Part shown: positions 8,271-17,498 of the stretch, piece after piece
Numbering within the stretch: the first letter of the stretch is position 1
Layout of the letters: each line of letters starts with the position of its first letter
Origin: Candidatus Gastranaerophilales bacterium
GTDB taxonomy: Bacteria > Cyanobacteriota > Vampirovibrionia > Gastranaerophilales > Gastranaerophilaceae
Direction of reading: 5' to 3'
DNA length: 38,226 nucleotides
Assembly (NCBI GenBank): GCA_017467305.1
Contig: JAFTSM010000061.1
Location: forward strand, 1 to 38,226
Notes under the pieces: generated by a model
Told to the model about the DNA's origin: nothing
Databases searched by the model: none
Seen by the model: the letters and a program-made list of their open reading frames with translations, nothing else
Made by a program: the position numbers and the translations under genes

Positions 8271-10871
8271 TTATCTAAAACTCAATTCATCACCTTCTAC
8301 ATCAACAACTACATTTGAGTGTGGAGTAACTTCTTGTTTCAAGATTTTTTTAGATAATGGGTTTTCTACCAATTGTCTAATAGTTCTTTTTAGTGGTCTT
8401 GCACCATAAATTGGGTTATAACCTTTTTGTGCTAAAAATTCCTTTGCGTCTTCTGTAAATTCAATAGTAATATCTTGTTCACTTAGTAATTTACGTAGGT
8501 TAGCAGCTTGAATATCAACAATTTTAGCTAATTGCATCATTGTTAAAGCCTTAAAGAATACAATTTCATCAATTCTATTTAAGAACTCTGGTCTAAATCT
8601 TTGTTGCATTAAAGACATAACTTCATCTTTTGTTTTTTCAGCTTGAGCTTCAGATAACATTGATTCAAGTGTATTTTTAAGAATAATCTCACTACCTATG
8701 TTACTTGTTAATATAATGAGTGTATTTTTAAAGTCAACTGTTCTACCTTTAGAATCAGTTAATCTACCATCATCAAAGATTTGCAGCATTATATTGAACA
8801 CGTCTGGATGTGCTTTTTCTATCTCATCAAAAAGTACAACAGAATATGGTTTTCTTCTAACTTGTTCTGTTAACTGTCCACCCTCATCATAACCAACATA
8901 TCCTGGAGGTGCACCAATTAATCTTGCAACTGTATGTTTTTCCATATATTCAGACATATCAATTCTAATTAAGGCATCTTCGTCATTGAACATAAATTCT
9001 GCAAGAGATTTAGCTAGTTCTGTTTTACCAACACCAGTTGGACCTAAGAAAATAAATGTACCAATAGGACGGTTTGGATCTTTTAACCCAGAACGTGCAC
9101 GACGAATTGCGTCAGATACAACTTCAACAGCTTCATCTTGACCTACAACTCTATTGTGTAAAAAGTCTTCCATTTGTATTAGTTTTTGCATTTCGCTCTC
9201 TAATAGTTTATTAACGGCAATACCAGTCCATTTACTTACAATTTGAGCAATATCGTCTTCATCAATTTCTTCTTTTAAAAGTGTATTTTTATTTTCTGTA
9301 GCATTTTCACCAACTTCTAAAAGTTGTTTTTCTAGCTGCATAAGTTTACCATATTTAAGTTCAGCTGCTTTTTGTAAATCCATATCACGCTCTGCTGCTT
9401 CAATTTGGATTTTAACTTTTTCTATTTCTTCTTTTATAGAAGCTTCACCTTGAATAGAGTTTTTTTCAAATTCCCATTGATTTTTTAATTTATCAATTTT
9501 TTTACTTAAATCTGATATTGTTGCTTCAATATTTTGAATTTTTTCAGCATTTGCAGAATTTTCTTCTTGTTTTAATGCTTCACGTTCAATTTCAAGTTGC
9601 ATTTTTTGACGAACAAGCATATCAAGTTCTTCTGGCATTGAATCAATTTCAATTCTTAATGAAGAAGCCGCTTCATCAACCAAGTCAATAGCTTTATCTG
9701 GCAAAAATCTATCTGTAATATATCTATCTGAAAGTTTTGCAGCAGCTACTAGTGCAGAGTCTTTAATTCTAACTCCATGATATACTTCATAGCGTTGTTT
9801 TAAACCTCTTAAGATACTAATTGTGTCTTCAATTGTTGGTTCATCAGCCATAACTGGTTGAAAACGACGTTCTAAAGCTGGGTCTTTTTCAATATATTTA
9901 CGGTATTCATTAATTGTAGTTGCACCAATACACTTTATTGTGCCACGAGCAAGCATTGGTTTTAAAAGATTACCAGCGTCAGTTGAGCCTTCTGTTGCAC
10001 CAGCACCAACTACTGTATGAAGTTCATCTATAAACATTATAATTTCGCCGTTTGAATCTTCAACTTCTTTTAAAACAGCCTTTAAACGTTCTTCAAATTC
10101 TCCTCTAAATTTTGCACCTGCAATTAAAGCACCTAAGTCTAGTGCTATTAATTTTGAGTCTTTTAAATTTTCTGGTACGTCACCACGAATAATTCTTTGA
10201 GCTAAACCTTCAATAATAGCAGTTTTACCAACACCAGGCTCACCTATTAAAACAGGGTTATTTTTGGTTTTTCTGTTCAAAACTTGGATAATTCTACGTA
10301 TTTCATCATCACGACCTATAACTGGGTCTAGTTTACCCTTGCGAGCAAGAGCAGTTAAATCTGTAGAATATTTCTCTAATGCTTTATATGAATCTTCTGC
10401 GTTTTTAGAATCCACTTTTCTATTACCTCTAACTTTCTTCATTGCGTTTAAAATAGAGTTTTTTGTAATTTTATTATTATTCAATATTTGTTGAATTTTA
10501 GAACCCGATAACTCTGTCATAGCCATCAAGATATGTTCAACACTGATGAAAGAGTCTTTTATGCTATCTGCATTTTCTTGTGCCATATCAAACATAGTAT
10601 TTGTTATATGTGACATATAAACTTGTTGATTAGGGTTCATTGTTTGAACTTGTGGAAGTGATGAAATTTCACTAACCAATTGGTGTTTAAAATTATCATT
10701 GTCAATTTTAAGTTCTTTAGAGTAGTCTTTAGCAATACCTTCATTATCTTCTGCAATTGCAAGCATAATATGAATAGGCTCTAGTTGTGAGTTTTTATAT
10801 CTAAACATTACTTGTTGAGCAGAATAAATAATCTCTTTTGCATAATCAGTTAATCTATTAAAATCTATCAT
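8271..10871 (-). CDS. clpB: ATP-dependent disaggregase ClpB
   Basis: ClpB is a cytosolic AAA+ hexamer that rescues aggregated proteins with DnaK/DnaJ. The 866-residue length fits. The N-terminal Clp repeat domain covers about 1-145. NBD1 has Walker A GEPGVGKT from residue 210 and Walker [11 protein letters not shown]. The long coiled-coil M domain (about 400-525) separates ClpB from ClpA/ClpC. NBD2 has GPTGVGKTE from residue 610 and [14 protein letters not shown]. No ClpP-binding loop is evident. The ATG is preceded by agaggtg at a good distance. No CIRCE element (TTAGCACTC-N9-GAGTGCTAA) was seen upstream; instead there is a hairpin repeat at 10903-10995. Confidence 0.97.
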   Translation of the reverse strand: MIDFNRLTDYAKEIIYSAQQVMFRYKNSQLEPIHIMLAIAEDNEGIAKDYSKELKIDNDNFKHQLVSEISSLPQVQTMNPNQQVYMSHITNTMFDMAQENADSIKDSFISVEHILMAMTELSGSKIQQILNNNKITKNSILNAMKKVRGNRKVDSKNAEDSYKALEKYSTDLTALARKGKLDPVIGRDDEIRRIIQVLNRKTKNNPVLIGEPGVGKTAIIEGLAQRIIRGDVPENLKDSKLIALDLGALIAGAKFRGEFEERLKAVLKEVEDSNGEIIMFIDELHTVVGAGATEGSTDAGNLLKPMLARGTIKCIGATTINEYRKYIEKDPALERRFQPVMADEPTIEDTISILRGLKQRYEVYHGVRIKDSALVAAAKLSDRYITDRFLPDKAIDLVDEAASSLRIEIDSMPEELDMLVRQKMQLEIEREALKQEENSANAEKIQNIEATISDLSKKIDKLKNQWEFEKNSIQGEASIKEEIEKVKIQIEAAERDMDLQKAAELKYGKLMQLEKQLLEVGENATENKNTLLKEEIDEDDIAQIVSKWTGIAVNKLLESEMQKLIQMEDFLHNRVVGQDEAVEVVSDAIRRARSGLKDPNRPIGTFIFLGPTGVGKTELAKSLAEFMFNDEDALIRIDMSEYMEKHTVARLIGAPPGYVGYDEGGQLTEQVRRKPYSVVLFDEIEKAHPDVFNIMLQIFDDGRLTDSKGRTVDFKNTLIILTSNIGSEIILKNTLESMLSEAQAEKTKDEVMSLMQQRFRPEFLNRIDEIVFFKALTMMQLAKIVDIQAANLRKLLSEQDITIEFTEDAKEFLAQKGYNPIYGARPLKRTIRQLVENPLSKKILKQEVTPHSNVVVDVEGDELSFR

Positions 10872-10902
10872 CTAAGAACACCTCTTTTCAATTTTTATTA
10901 AC

Positions 10903-10995
10903 TGTCATTCCGAATTAATTTCGGAATCTAACCAATTTAAATTTAAGTCATTAATTTTATAACTTATAAGACTCTGAAATAAATTCAGAGTGACA
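10903..10995. repeat. Paired-hairpin intergenic repeat (TCATTCCGAA type)
   Basis: The element starts tgtcattccgaa and ends ttcagagtgaca, so its ends are imperfect inverted repeats. Each half also holds its own palindrome: ccgaattaatttcgg at 10910-10924 and ctctgaaataaattcagag at 10972-10990. It has the same design as 31707-31770, with a different centre sequence. It lies between divergent clpB and the FlhA-like gene and may overlap their promoters. Confidence 0.75.
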
Positions 10996-11135
10996 AAAAG
11001 TCACCTCAAATATATTTCGATTGCTTACATTATTAGTTTAATGTTCTTTTTTGAAAAATCAGCAAAAATTTATATTTAATTAAGATTTGGTAGTAAACAT
11101 TAATTTTTTATTAAAATTTAAATTTTAATTTGACT

Positions 11136-11810
11136 ATGAAAAAAAAGTTATTAAATAGAATTATGCTTAAAAAATTAGAAATCAAAATTAAAAAACTTAC
11201 AGATAAAATAAATTTTATAAAAAAAAGAGAAGTTCAAAGAAAATATAATAAAAATTTTGATTTACTCTGTGAAGATACAGTTGTATTCAAGGTTGGCAGT
11301 GATTTTGTACCAGTAATAGATTACCTACTTGAGGCAATTAGAAATACAAGAAACAAATTAACTAATGAAACAGGTTTTGTTTTTCCTCTTATAAGAGTTT
11401 TAGATTATAATGATATCCAAGAAAACGAACTTATTGTTTCTATTCAAGGAAAAGATATTTATAATGAATTTTTTGTTTGTACAAAAAAAGAAATAGAAAA
11501 AGAAACTGATAAAATCATCCGAAAAATTTATGATGAATATTTAGATGAAATTTTTACTAATGAACTTTTAGAAAAATATATAAATCAAGTTAGTAAAAAA
11601 AGTGGTTGGCTTGTTTGGGATATTTTAAAAGTATTACTAACTTCTGACCTAAAATACTTACTTATTAGCTTGCTCAAAAATGGTAAATCAATCAAAAATA
11701 TAACTAATATTTTTGAAAAAATTAGCGATATTTTGAATTATAACTATCGTTTTTCATCACGAATGAATCTTTATTCTCTAGAAAGAGCATTAAACAATTT
11801 AATTTTATAA
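11136..11810 (+). CDS. Stand-alone protein resembling the FlhA cytoplasmic (export-gate) domain
   Basis: The 224-residue protein lacks membrane segments. The start is taken at the ATG; an upstream in-frame TTG adds only two residues, and there is no clear Shine-Dalgarno site. Residues 1-35 are very Lys-rich and helical. From about residue 38 the pattern matches the FHIPEP/FlhA C-terminal domain by eye: VVFKVGSDFVPVIDYLLEAI, then RNTRNKL, TGFVFPLIRVLDY and ELIVSIQGKDI. The later part WDILKVLLTSDLKYLLISLL plus GKSIKNITNIFEKISD looks like the conserved SLGEIQRVLQNLL...SIRDLRTILEAL segment. Full FlhA/SctV has eight N-terminal membrane helices, all missing here, and no flagellar operon is visible. 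Function is unknown; the likeness needs profile confirmation. Confidence 0.6.
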   Translation: MKKKLLNRIMLKKLEIKIKKLTDKINFIKKREVQRKYNKNFDLLCEDTVVFKVGSDFVPVIDYLLEAIRNTRNKLTNETGFVFPLIRVLDYNDIQENELIVSIQGKDIYNEFFVCTKKEIEKETDKIIRKIYDEYLDEIFTNELLEKYINQVSKKSGWLVWDILKVLLTSDLKYLLISLLKNGKSIKNITNIFEKISDILNYNYRFSSRMNLYSLERALNNLIL

Positions 11811-11888
11811 TTAAACTATTAAACTAGCTTAATTTACTTTGAAAAAATCCATTTAAGTGCTACTCTTATAATGGAAAAGGGGTAGGGT

Positions 11889-12881
11889 ATGTCAAAAAAA
11901 ATTCTTTTTATCATAGATGATATTGAGCTTAAGTATTTTGAGTTTAATGATTTAGTTACTAACTTTTGGTTCATAAAGGAATTTTTAAAGCGTAATTACA
12001 AGGTATCAATTGCAATTAAAAGTGATTTGTTTATTGAAAATGCAAAAGGTTGTGCTTTTTCAATGGAAGCTTATATCAAGGATGAAGATATTTTCTACAA
12101 AAAAGAAAAGTCTAAAAACCTTATAAACGATTTTGATATTGTATTCTTCCGTCCAGACCCACCTGTAGATATAAACTACATCAATGCTTGCTACGTTTTT
12201 GACTATGTTGATAAAACAAAAACTTTAGTTTTTAATGACCCAACAGAAGTTAAAAATTTCAATGAAAAATTCCACATTAATTACTTCCCAGAATTTGCAC
12301 CAAAAAACATTGTTTCAAGCTCTATGAAAGTTATTATGGACTTTGTTGAAAAGAATAAAGAAGCAATACTTAAACCATTAAATAGATGCTTTGGTAGTGG
12401 TGTTTATTATTTAAATAATGAAGATAAAAACCTTATAACTATAATCAACGCTATGACTGAGAATGGAAAAACTCCAGTAATGGTTCAAGAATACTTGCCA
12501 GAAGCCAAAAATGGAGATAAAAGAGTTTTAATTATTGGTGAAACTGTTTTAGATAGATGTATTCAAAAATTACCAGCTGAACATAATTTCAAATTTTCTG
12601 TCCATTCTGATAAATATTTTAAAGGTGTCGAACTAACAGAAAATGAAAAAGCAATGGCTCAAAAAATAGCACAAGAATTATCTAAAAGAGGGATATATCT
12701 TGTAGGTCTTGATGTTATTAGTGAAAAAGTAATAGAAATAAACGTAACTAGTCCTTGCTATTTTATCCGTGAAATTAACCAAAATTATGGAATACATTTT
12801 GAAGATAAAATAATGGCTTGTTTAGAAGAAATTATAGAAAAACATTTTTCAAAAGAAAGAACTTATGCTGTTAACAAATAA
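11889..12881 (+). CDS. gshB: Glutathione synthetase (prokaryotic type)
   Basis: GshB is an ATP-grasp enzyme joining gamma-glutamylcysteine and glycine. The 330 residues match the usual length. Visible family motifs are FRPDPPVD (E. coli MRKDPPFD), NDPTEVKNFNEK, the ATP-grasp strand AILKPLNRCFGSGV, MVQEYLPEAKNGDKRVLIIG, and GLDVISEKVIEINVTSPC. A TATAAT hexamer at 11867-11872 lies so close to the ribosome-binding site (aaggggtaggg) that the leader would be about 10 bases. The stop lies inside the next gene (17-base overlap), so gshB-gshA form one operon for the full glutathione pathway. Confidence 0.93.
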   Translation: MSKKILFIIDDIELKYFEFNDLVTNFWFIKEFLKRNYKVSIAIKSDLFIENAKGCAFSMEAYIKDEDIFYKKEKSKNLINDFDIVFFRPDPPVDINYINACYVFDYVDKTKTLVFNDPTEVKNFNEKFHINYFPEFAPKNIVSSSMKVIMDFVEKNKEAILKPLNRCFGSGVYYLNNEDKNLITIINAMTENGKTPVMVQEYLPEAKNGDKRVLIIGETVLDRCIQKLPAEHNFKFSVHSDKYFKGVELTENEKAMAQKIAQELSKRGIYLVGLDVISEKVIEINVTSPCYFIREINQNYGIHFEDKIMACLEEIIEKHFSKERTYAVNK

Positions 12882-14148
12882 TCAATCAGACATTATATTA
12901 AATAAAAATCAACTTGCTGAAATTTTTATATCAGGTTGCAAAACAAAAGAAGCTATTGGTGTAGAATCAGAAAAATTACTCATTTATAGAAACAATTTTA
13001 AAGCGGTTAAATATGATGATGTAGTAAAAGTTCTTGAATGCTTTTCAGAAGATAAATGGCAAAGAATTTATGAAAATGGAAATTTAATTGCATTAAAAAG
13101 TGATATTGGTGTAATAACTCTTGAACCGGGTAGCCAAGTTGAATTAAGTTTAGCACCCTATGAAAATTTAGATGAAATAACGACTCATCTTATGAATTTT
13201 TATACAGAACTATCTACTTATGCAGATAAAATTGGTGCAATGGTTTTAGAAAGTGGTATTCAACCGGTTTCTACTTTTGAAGATATAAAAATAATACCTA
13301 AAAGCCGTTATGAATATATGACAAAATACTTACCAACAAAAGGGTTAACTCCTTTTGTAATGATGAGAGAAACAGCAGGTATTCAATCAAATTTTGATTA
13401 CAAGAGTGAAGAAGATGCTATAAAAAAACTTTCTTTAGCATTAAAAATGAGTCCTATTATAAGTGCAATCTACGCAAATTCGCCAATTAGAGGGGGGAAG
13501 GCTTCTGGTTGTAAATCTTATAGAGCATACTCTTGGTTAAATGTTGATGAAGATAGATGTGGTTACATTCACCAAAAACTATTTGAAAAAAATACTAATT
13601 TTTCATTTATGGACTACGTTGAAATATTGCTTGATGTTCCTATGATTTTTGTACAACGTGGCAAGACTTGTTTTCCAACTAATCAAACCTTTAGAGAATT
13701 TATGCGTGACGGATTACTTGGTATCCACGCAAATATAGAAGATTGGTATAATCATTTAAGTTTATTTTTTCCAGATGTTCGCTTAAAAAGCTATATAGAA
13801 ATAAGAAATCACGATGCGCAAAATCCAGTGATGACCTTCTCTGTTCCAGCTTTTTGGAAAGGTATAATGTATAATTTTGAAGCTATGGAAGAAATAGAAA
13901 AAATTCTATTAAAATACAAATATGAAGATTTTCTACAACTAAGAAAAACAACACCAGTTGTTGGTATTGACGCAAAACTTGGTAATATTCAAATTATAGA
14001 TTTAGTTAAGGAATTTTTCGATATTTCATATGCAAGCTTAAGAGCAAATAAAAAATCAGAACAAAAATACCTAGAACCAGTTTATGAATATATTTCACTA
14101 AAACGAGTTCCAGCAGAAAAACTAATTGATGATTTTAAATTTTTATAA
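12865..14148 (+). CDS. gshA: Glutamate-cysteine ligase, GCS2 (plant/alphaproteobacterial) type
   Basis: This enzyme makes gamma-glutamylcysteine, the first step to glutathione. The 427-residue protein matches the GCS2 family: GVESEKLL near the start, then LEPGSQVELSLAPYENL, IIPKSRYEYMTKYLP, ETAGIQSNFDYKSEEDA, IYANSPIRGG, RAYSWLNVDEDRCG, DYVEILLDVPMIFV, FREFMRDG and SYIEIRNHDAQNP. These correspond in order to the plant and alphaproteobacterial enzyme. EgtA-type ligases are related, but the overlap with gshB makes glutathione the likely product. The start ATG is inside gshB with only a weak purine stretch, suggesting translational coupling. A strong terminator follows. Confidence 0.9.
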   Translation: MLLTNNQSDIILNKNQLAEIFISGCKTKEAIGVESEKLLIYRNNFKAVKYDDVVKVLECFSEDKWQRIYENGNLIALKSDIGVITLEPGSQVELSLAPYENLDEITTHLMNFYTELSTYADKIGAMVLESGIQPVSTFEDIKIIPKSRYEYMTKYLPTKGLTPFVMMRETAGIQSNFDYKSEEDAIKKLSLALKMSPIISAIYANSPIRGGKASGCKSYRAYSWLNVDEDRCGYIHQKLFEKNTNFSFMDYVEILLDVPMIFVQRGKTCFPTNQTFREFMRDGLLGIHANIEDWYNHLSLFFPDVRLKSYIEIRNHDAQNPVMTFSVPAFWKGIMYNFEAMEEIEKILLKYKYEDFLQLRKTTPVVGIDAKLGNIQIIDLVKEFFDISYASLRANKKSEQKYLEPVYEYISLKRVPAEKLIDDFKFL

Positions 14149-14161
14149 AATATAAAATCTA

Positions 14162-14190
14162 AAAGAGGACTTTAAAAGTCCTCTTTCTTA
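14162..14190 (+). terminator. Intrinsic terminator after gshA
   Basis: aaagaggac at 14162-14170 pairs with gtcctcttt at 14178-14186, with an AT-rich loop, then a short T-rich tail. It lies between the ends of convergent gshA and the next minus-strand gene, so it may work for both. Confidence 0.8.
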
Positions 14191-14215
14191 AAGGTTATTA
14201 TTTTGTTAAGTATTA

Positions 14216-14716
14216 TTAAACTTCATTATCTAATTTTTTTTCTTCAACTTTTTCATTATTGTTATTTTTTATTTTATTAACAATTGCTAATAATGCAACA
14301 CTAGCTGCTGCAATGCCACCAGCAATTCCTATTTTTTTCCAGTTAGCTTTTCTTAAAACTCTTGTTACTGCTTCACCAGTCTCTGGATTTATTTTTTGTT
14401 TACCTTTACTATCAAAAACATCTTGAATAACTGGTTTACCGTCTTGCATTACTATGTCAGTAAAATATTCATAAACACCAACAATAGGTTTTTTAGCAAT
14501 TGTCCATAAACCTAAAGCACTTGTACCAACAGTACCAGCACATTTTGTAACACCATCCATACCGTGAGCTAATGCTTCACCAGTTTCATTAATTTCATCT
14601 GAAACTGCTTGAACAGTTGATGAAACATCTTTTACCTTTGATTTACTATCGTCTTCTACAGATGAACCCTTAAAAGAGCAAACTGGAACGTTCACACTTG
14701 AAATAGTCGTAGCCAT
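14216..14716 (-). CDS. Small single-pass membrane protein with N-terminal CSFKG motif
   Basis: The 166-residue protein has a good ribosome-binding site (gaaaggt, 7 bases before the ATG). Near the N-terminus it has VPVCSFKGSS (about 10-19), then a helical Ser/Val/Asp-rich part that may be a coiled coil, and a Gly/Thr/Ala segment around 55-75. A hydrophobic stretch IGIAGGIAAASVALLAIV (about 128-145) is probably a membrane helix, followed by an Asn/Lys/Glu tail. No known domain is recognised. The FxG-type N-terminus is shared with other probably clade-specific proteins in the window. Confidence 0.75.
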   Translation of the reverse strand: MATTISSVNVPVCSFKGSSVEDDSKSKVKDVSSTVQAVSDEINETGEALAHGMDGVTKCAGTVGTSALGLWTIAKKPIVGVYEYFTDIVMQDGKPVIQDVFDSKGKQKINPETGEAVTRVLRKANWKKIGIAGGIAAASVALLAIVNKIKNNNNEKVEEKKLDNEV

Positions 14717-14859
14717 TTTTTCAACCTTTCAAATTAATAACCTTTACAAATCCATAAAACATATGAAGGTTCAAAATTGATTGTTTTATTAAAAATAAGT
14801 ATCTTTTTTAATAAAATTTAACATGTAATGAAATTAAATAAATGATGTTATTAATATAA

Positions 14860-14921
14860 GTCATTGTGAAAAAAAATTTGATTTTGTGGTAATCCGGAAT
14901 ATATATCAAAGGAAATAAAAT
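14860..14921 (+). repeat. Dispersed intergenic repeat, copy 2
   Basis: It begins gtcattgtgaaaaaaaattt and ends atatatcaaaggaaataaaa. It is a close copy of 177-116 on the other strand. In both places it lies next to an element bounded by ggatag...aacat and gatgtt...ctatcc. It sits in the 630-base gap between the membrane-protein gene and pgk. Confidence 0.7.
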
Positions 14922-14936
14922 TAGAAATCCATAGCG

Positions 14937-15132
14937 AAGGATAGCAAGAACATATTAGCGAAGAAATTGCAGGCGAGAACTTGTTTGAGTATACAAAGCA
15001 TACGATACAAAACGAACCAAAATTTTGTCATGCTGAACTAGTTTCATCATCTTAAAATTTTGTGTGAGCTTGTATGCGGAAGCTTGTTGTAGCTGTTTCG
15101 CAGCTTGACTGAGCTTAGATGTTGTCTATCCG
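14937..15132. repeat. Mosaic inverted-repeat element in the 14717-15349 gap
   Basis: The element is bounded by ggatagcaagaacat near 14940 and gatgttgtctatcc near 15119-15132, the same arms as 1-96. Inside is a copy of the tcatgctgaactagtttc unit (about 15029-15046), also found at 31707-31770, plus several short palindromes with gcgaag-type loops. No open frame of coding quality is present. The gap 14717-15349 holds only these repeats, the repeat at 15237-15267 and the pgk terminator. Confidence 0.55.
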
Positions 15133-15236
15133 TAGCTGCCGGATGATAATTTTATTTTATTCAAATATAATAACAAACAATATCTAACAGAATATTTTAT
15201 TTTTTATTATTTTGTTTTTTATTATTTATTAATACT

Positions 15237-15267
15237 CTGGTTTGTCACGCTATCGCTCGTAAAGACA
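15237..15267 (-). repeat. GTCATTGCGAG-type intergenic repeat, single degenerate copy
   Basis: On the minus strand it reads tgtctttacgagcgatagcg, then tgacaaaccag. This matches 8235-8264 with a few substitutions. It lies just beyond the pgk terminator. Confidence 0.65.
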
Positions 15268-15296
15268 TACTCATAATATTACTTTTATAAATAATA

Positions 15297-15326
15297 AAAG
15301 GTTGTAGAAAAATTCTACAACCTTTT
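15297..15326 (-). terminator. Intrinsic terminator of the dnaN-thrB-pgk unit
   Basis: aaaaggttgtagaa pairs perfectly with ttctacaacctttt across a 2-base centre (effective loop larger). On the minus strand the stem ends in an A/T-rich tract. It lies 24 bases past the pgk stop codon. Confidence 0.85.
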
Positions 15327-15349
15327 AAATTTAAATTTTAAATTATTTA

Positions 15350-16546
15350 TTACATATCATCTAAAGCAGCTACGCCTGGTAATACTTTACCTTCGATAAA
15401 TTCTAATGAAGCACCGCCACCAGTTGAAACGTGTGTGAAATCTTCAGCTTTGCAGAATTTTTTAGCAGCTGATACAGAGTCACCACCACCGATAACTGAT
15501 ACTGCACCATTTTTTGTAGCTTCAACAATTGCAGCTAATACAGCTTTTGTACCTTCAGCAAATGCTGGGTTTTCAAATGCACCAACTGGACCATTCATAA
15601 GAATTGTTTTTGATGATTTTAATACTTCAGCAAATGCAACTCTTGAATCATTACCAGCATCAACACCTTCAAAACCATCTGGAATTTCATTAATAGCTAC
15701 GAATTTATTTGTTCCGTTACCAGAAAAATCATCTGTAACTAAAACATCTGTAGCCATAACTAATTTAACACCTTTAGCAGCAGCTTTTGCTTCGATAGCT
15801 TTTGCAACTTCCATTTGGTCATCTTCACAAATAGAGTTACCAATTTTACCACCGTTAGCTTTTACAAATGTATAAGCCATACCACCACCGATGATTAAGT
15901 TATCTACCTTATCAATTAAGTTTTCTAAAACACCAATTTTAGAAGAAACTTTAGCACCACCAACTACAGCTGTGAATGGTCTTACTGGGTTATCTAATGC
16001 TTGAGATAAACATCTTAATTCTTTTTCCATTAATAAACCAGAAACTGCTGGTTTTAAAACTTTAGCTAATTTAGCTGTTGAAGTGTGATTTCTGTGAGCT
16101 GCACCAAAAGCGTCGTTTACATAAAAATCACCTAATTTTGCTAATTCATTAGCAAATGTCATATCATCATCTTTAGCTTCTTCAGCTTTGTAGTATCTTA
16201 TGTTTTCTAATAAAGCTACTTGACCATCTTTTAATTCTTCAACCATTTTAGGTGCATCAGCTACATCTGGAATAAACATAACTTCTTCGCCTAAAACTTT
16301 AGACATATATTTAGCAACTGGAGCTAAAGTAAATTCTGGGTTCTTTTCACCTTTTGGTCTACCTAAGTGAGCCATTAAAATAATTTTTGCGCCTTTTTCT
16401 TTTAATAAGTTTAAAGTTGGTAAAATTGCTTGAATTCTTGTATCATCAGTAACATTTTTATCTGCATCTAATGGAACGTTAATATCAACTCTAACTAGAG
16501 CTTTTTTACCTTTAATGTCGGCTAAATCTTTAATAGATTTTTTCAT
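15350..16546 (-). CDS. pgk: Phosphoglycerate kinase
   Basis: PGK makes ATP from 1,3-bisphosphoglycerate in glycolysis. The 398 residues match the family. Visible motifs are KKALVRVDINVPLD near the N-terminus, LMAHLGRPKG (substrate site), the catalytic-loop region NDAFGAAHRNHTS, AVVGGAKVSSKIGVL, MNGPVGAFENPAF and the nucleotide site VIGGGDSVSAAKKF. A strong Shine-Dalgarno site (aaaggagagg) precedes the ATG. It follows thrB by 15 bases and is the last gene of a minus-strand operon. Confidence 0.98.
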   Translation of the reverse strand: MKKSIKDLADIKGKKALVRVDINVPLDADKNVTDDTRIQAILPTLNLLKEKGAKIILMAHLGRPKGEKNPEFTLAPVAKYMSKVLGEEVMFIPDVADAPKMVEELKDGQVALLENIRYYKAEEAKDDDMTFANELAKLGDFYVNDAFGAAHRNHTSTAKLAKVLKPAVSGLLMEKELRCLSQALDNPVRPFTAVVGGAKVSSKIGVLENLIDKVDNLIIGGGMAYTFVKANGGKIGNSICEDDQMEVAKAIEAKAAAKGVKLVMATDVLVTDDFSGNGTNKFVAINEIPDGFEGVDAGNDSRVAFAEVLKSSKTILMNGPVGAFENPAFAEGTKAVLAAIVEATKNGAVSVIGGGDSVSAAKKFCKAEDFTHVSTGGGASLEFIEGKVLPGVAALDDM

Positions 16547-16561
16547 TTCTACCTCTCCTTT

Positions 16562-17488
16562 TTATATTACCGTAGTACCTTCATTTTCAATATCAAAAGT
16601 TCTTATATCACAAGCTACATTTAAATCGTTAAATACTTGCTTAACTTCACTTTCAACTTTTTCAAATCCATTATTTTTAGAAATTACCAAAATTGTTGGA
16701 CCAGCACCAGATATTACACAACCTAAAATATCATCTTTATTAGCTAAAAGTTCTTTTAATTCAGCAAAACCTTTAATTAATCTTTCTCTATAAGGTTGAT
16801 GTAATTTATCTGTTAAACATTTTTTCATTGCTTCTGAATCTTTTCTATAAACAGAATCAATTAACATAGCACATTTTCTAACATTAAAAGCAGCATCTTG
16901 AATACTAATAGCTTCTGGTAAAACTGAACGAGCTATTTTTGTATCTAATTCATAATCTGGAATTAATACAGTTAACTTCCAATCTTCTGGCCATTCAATT
17001 TTAGAATAAGAAACACTTCCGTCATCTTCAAGAGATGCTAAACAAAAACCACCCAATAAAGCAGGTGCAACATTATCTGGGTGACCCTCAACTTCTGAAG
17101 CAATAGATAATAAAACAGCTTCATCGGCTGGTCTACCAAGTAATTCATTAGCAGCTACTAAACCACCAACTATAACAGCAGCACTACTACCCAAACCACG
17201 AGTAACTGGTATATCTGTTTTAATAGTTATTTTCATATCACTAGCAGTTTGACCAACGAAATTATATAAAAGCTCAATAGCTTTATAAACTATATTATTC
17301 TCATCTTTTGGAATAGATAAAGTATCATAAGTTTCAACTTCTTGAATAATATTAATTTCAACGCCACTACCAGGCATAACAGTTTCTTCAACTGTTATTT
17401 CATTATAAATAGGAAGCGCCAACCCTAAGCAATCAAAACCAGAACCTATATTTGCTGTCGTAGCGGGAACTTTAACTGTAACTTTCAT
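16562..17488 (-). CDS. thrB: Homoserine kinase (GHMP family)
   Basis: ThrB phosphorylates homoserine on the way to threonine. The 308 residues carry the GHMP pattern: KVPATTANIGSGFDCLGLA at the N-terminus, the ATP loop VTRGLGSSAAVIVGGLVAA around residue 90, EGHPDNVAPALLGGF, and the C-terminal motif CVISGAGPTILVIS. aaaaggtt precedes the ATG. It lies 10 bases after dnaN and 15 before pgk. The other threonine genes are not in the window. Confidence 0.95.
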   Translation of the reverse strand: MKVTVKVPATTANIGSGFDCLGLALPIYNEITVEETVMPGSGVEINIIQEVETYDTLSIPKDENNIVYKAIELLYNFVGQTASDMKITIKTDIPVTRGLGSSAAVIVGGLVAANELLGRPADEAVLLSIASEVEGHPDNVAPALLGGFCLASLEDDGSVSYSKIEWPEDWKLTVLIPDYELDTKIARSVLPEAISIQDAAFNVRKCAMLIDSVYRKDSEAMKKCLTDKLHQPYRERLIKGFAELKELLANKDDILGCVISGAGPTILVISKNNGFEKVESEVKQVFNDLNVACDIRTFDIENEGTTVI

Positions 17489-17498
17489 ATCTAACCTT

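Noticed and set aside
10872-11129. CIRCE/HrcA operator for clpB
   Set aside because: No TTAGCACTC-N9-GAGTGCTAA is present; the gagtgaca end belongs to the intergenic repeat.
15435-15875. 146-residue plus-strand frame opposite pgk
   Set aside because: It is the antisense shadow of a highly conserved gene; it has no ribosome-binding site and no family likeness.
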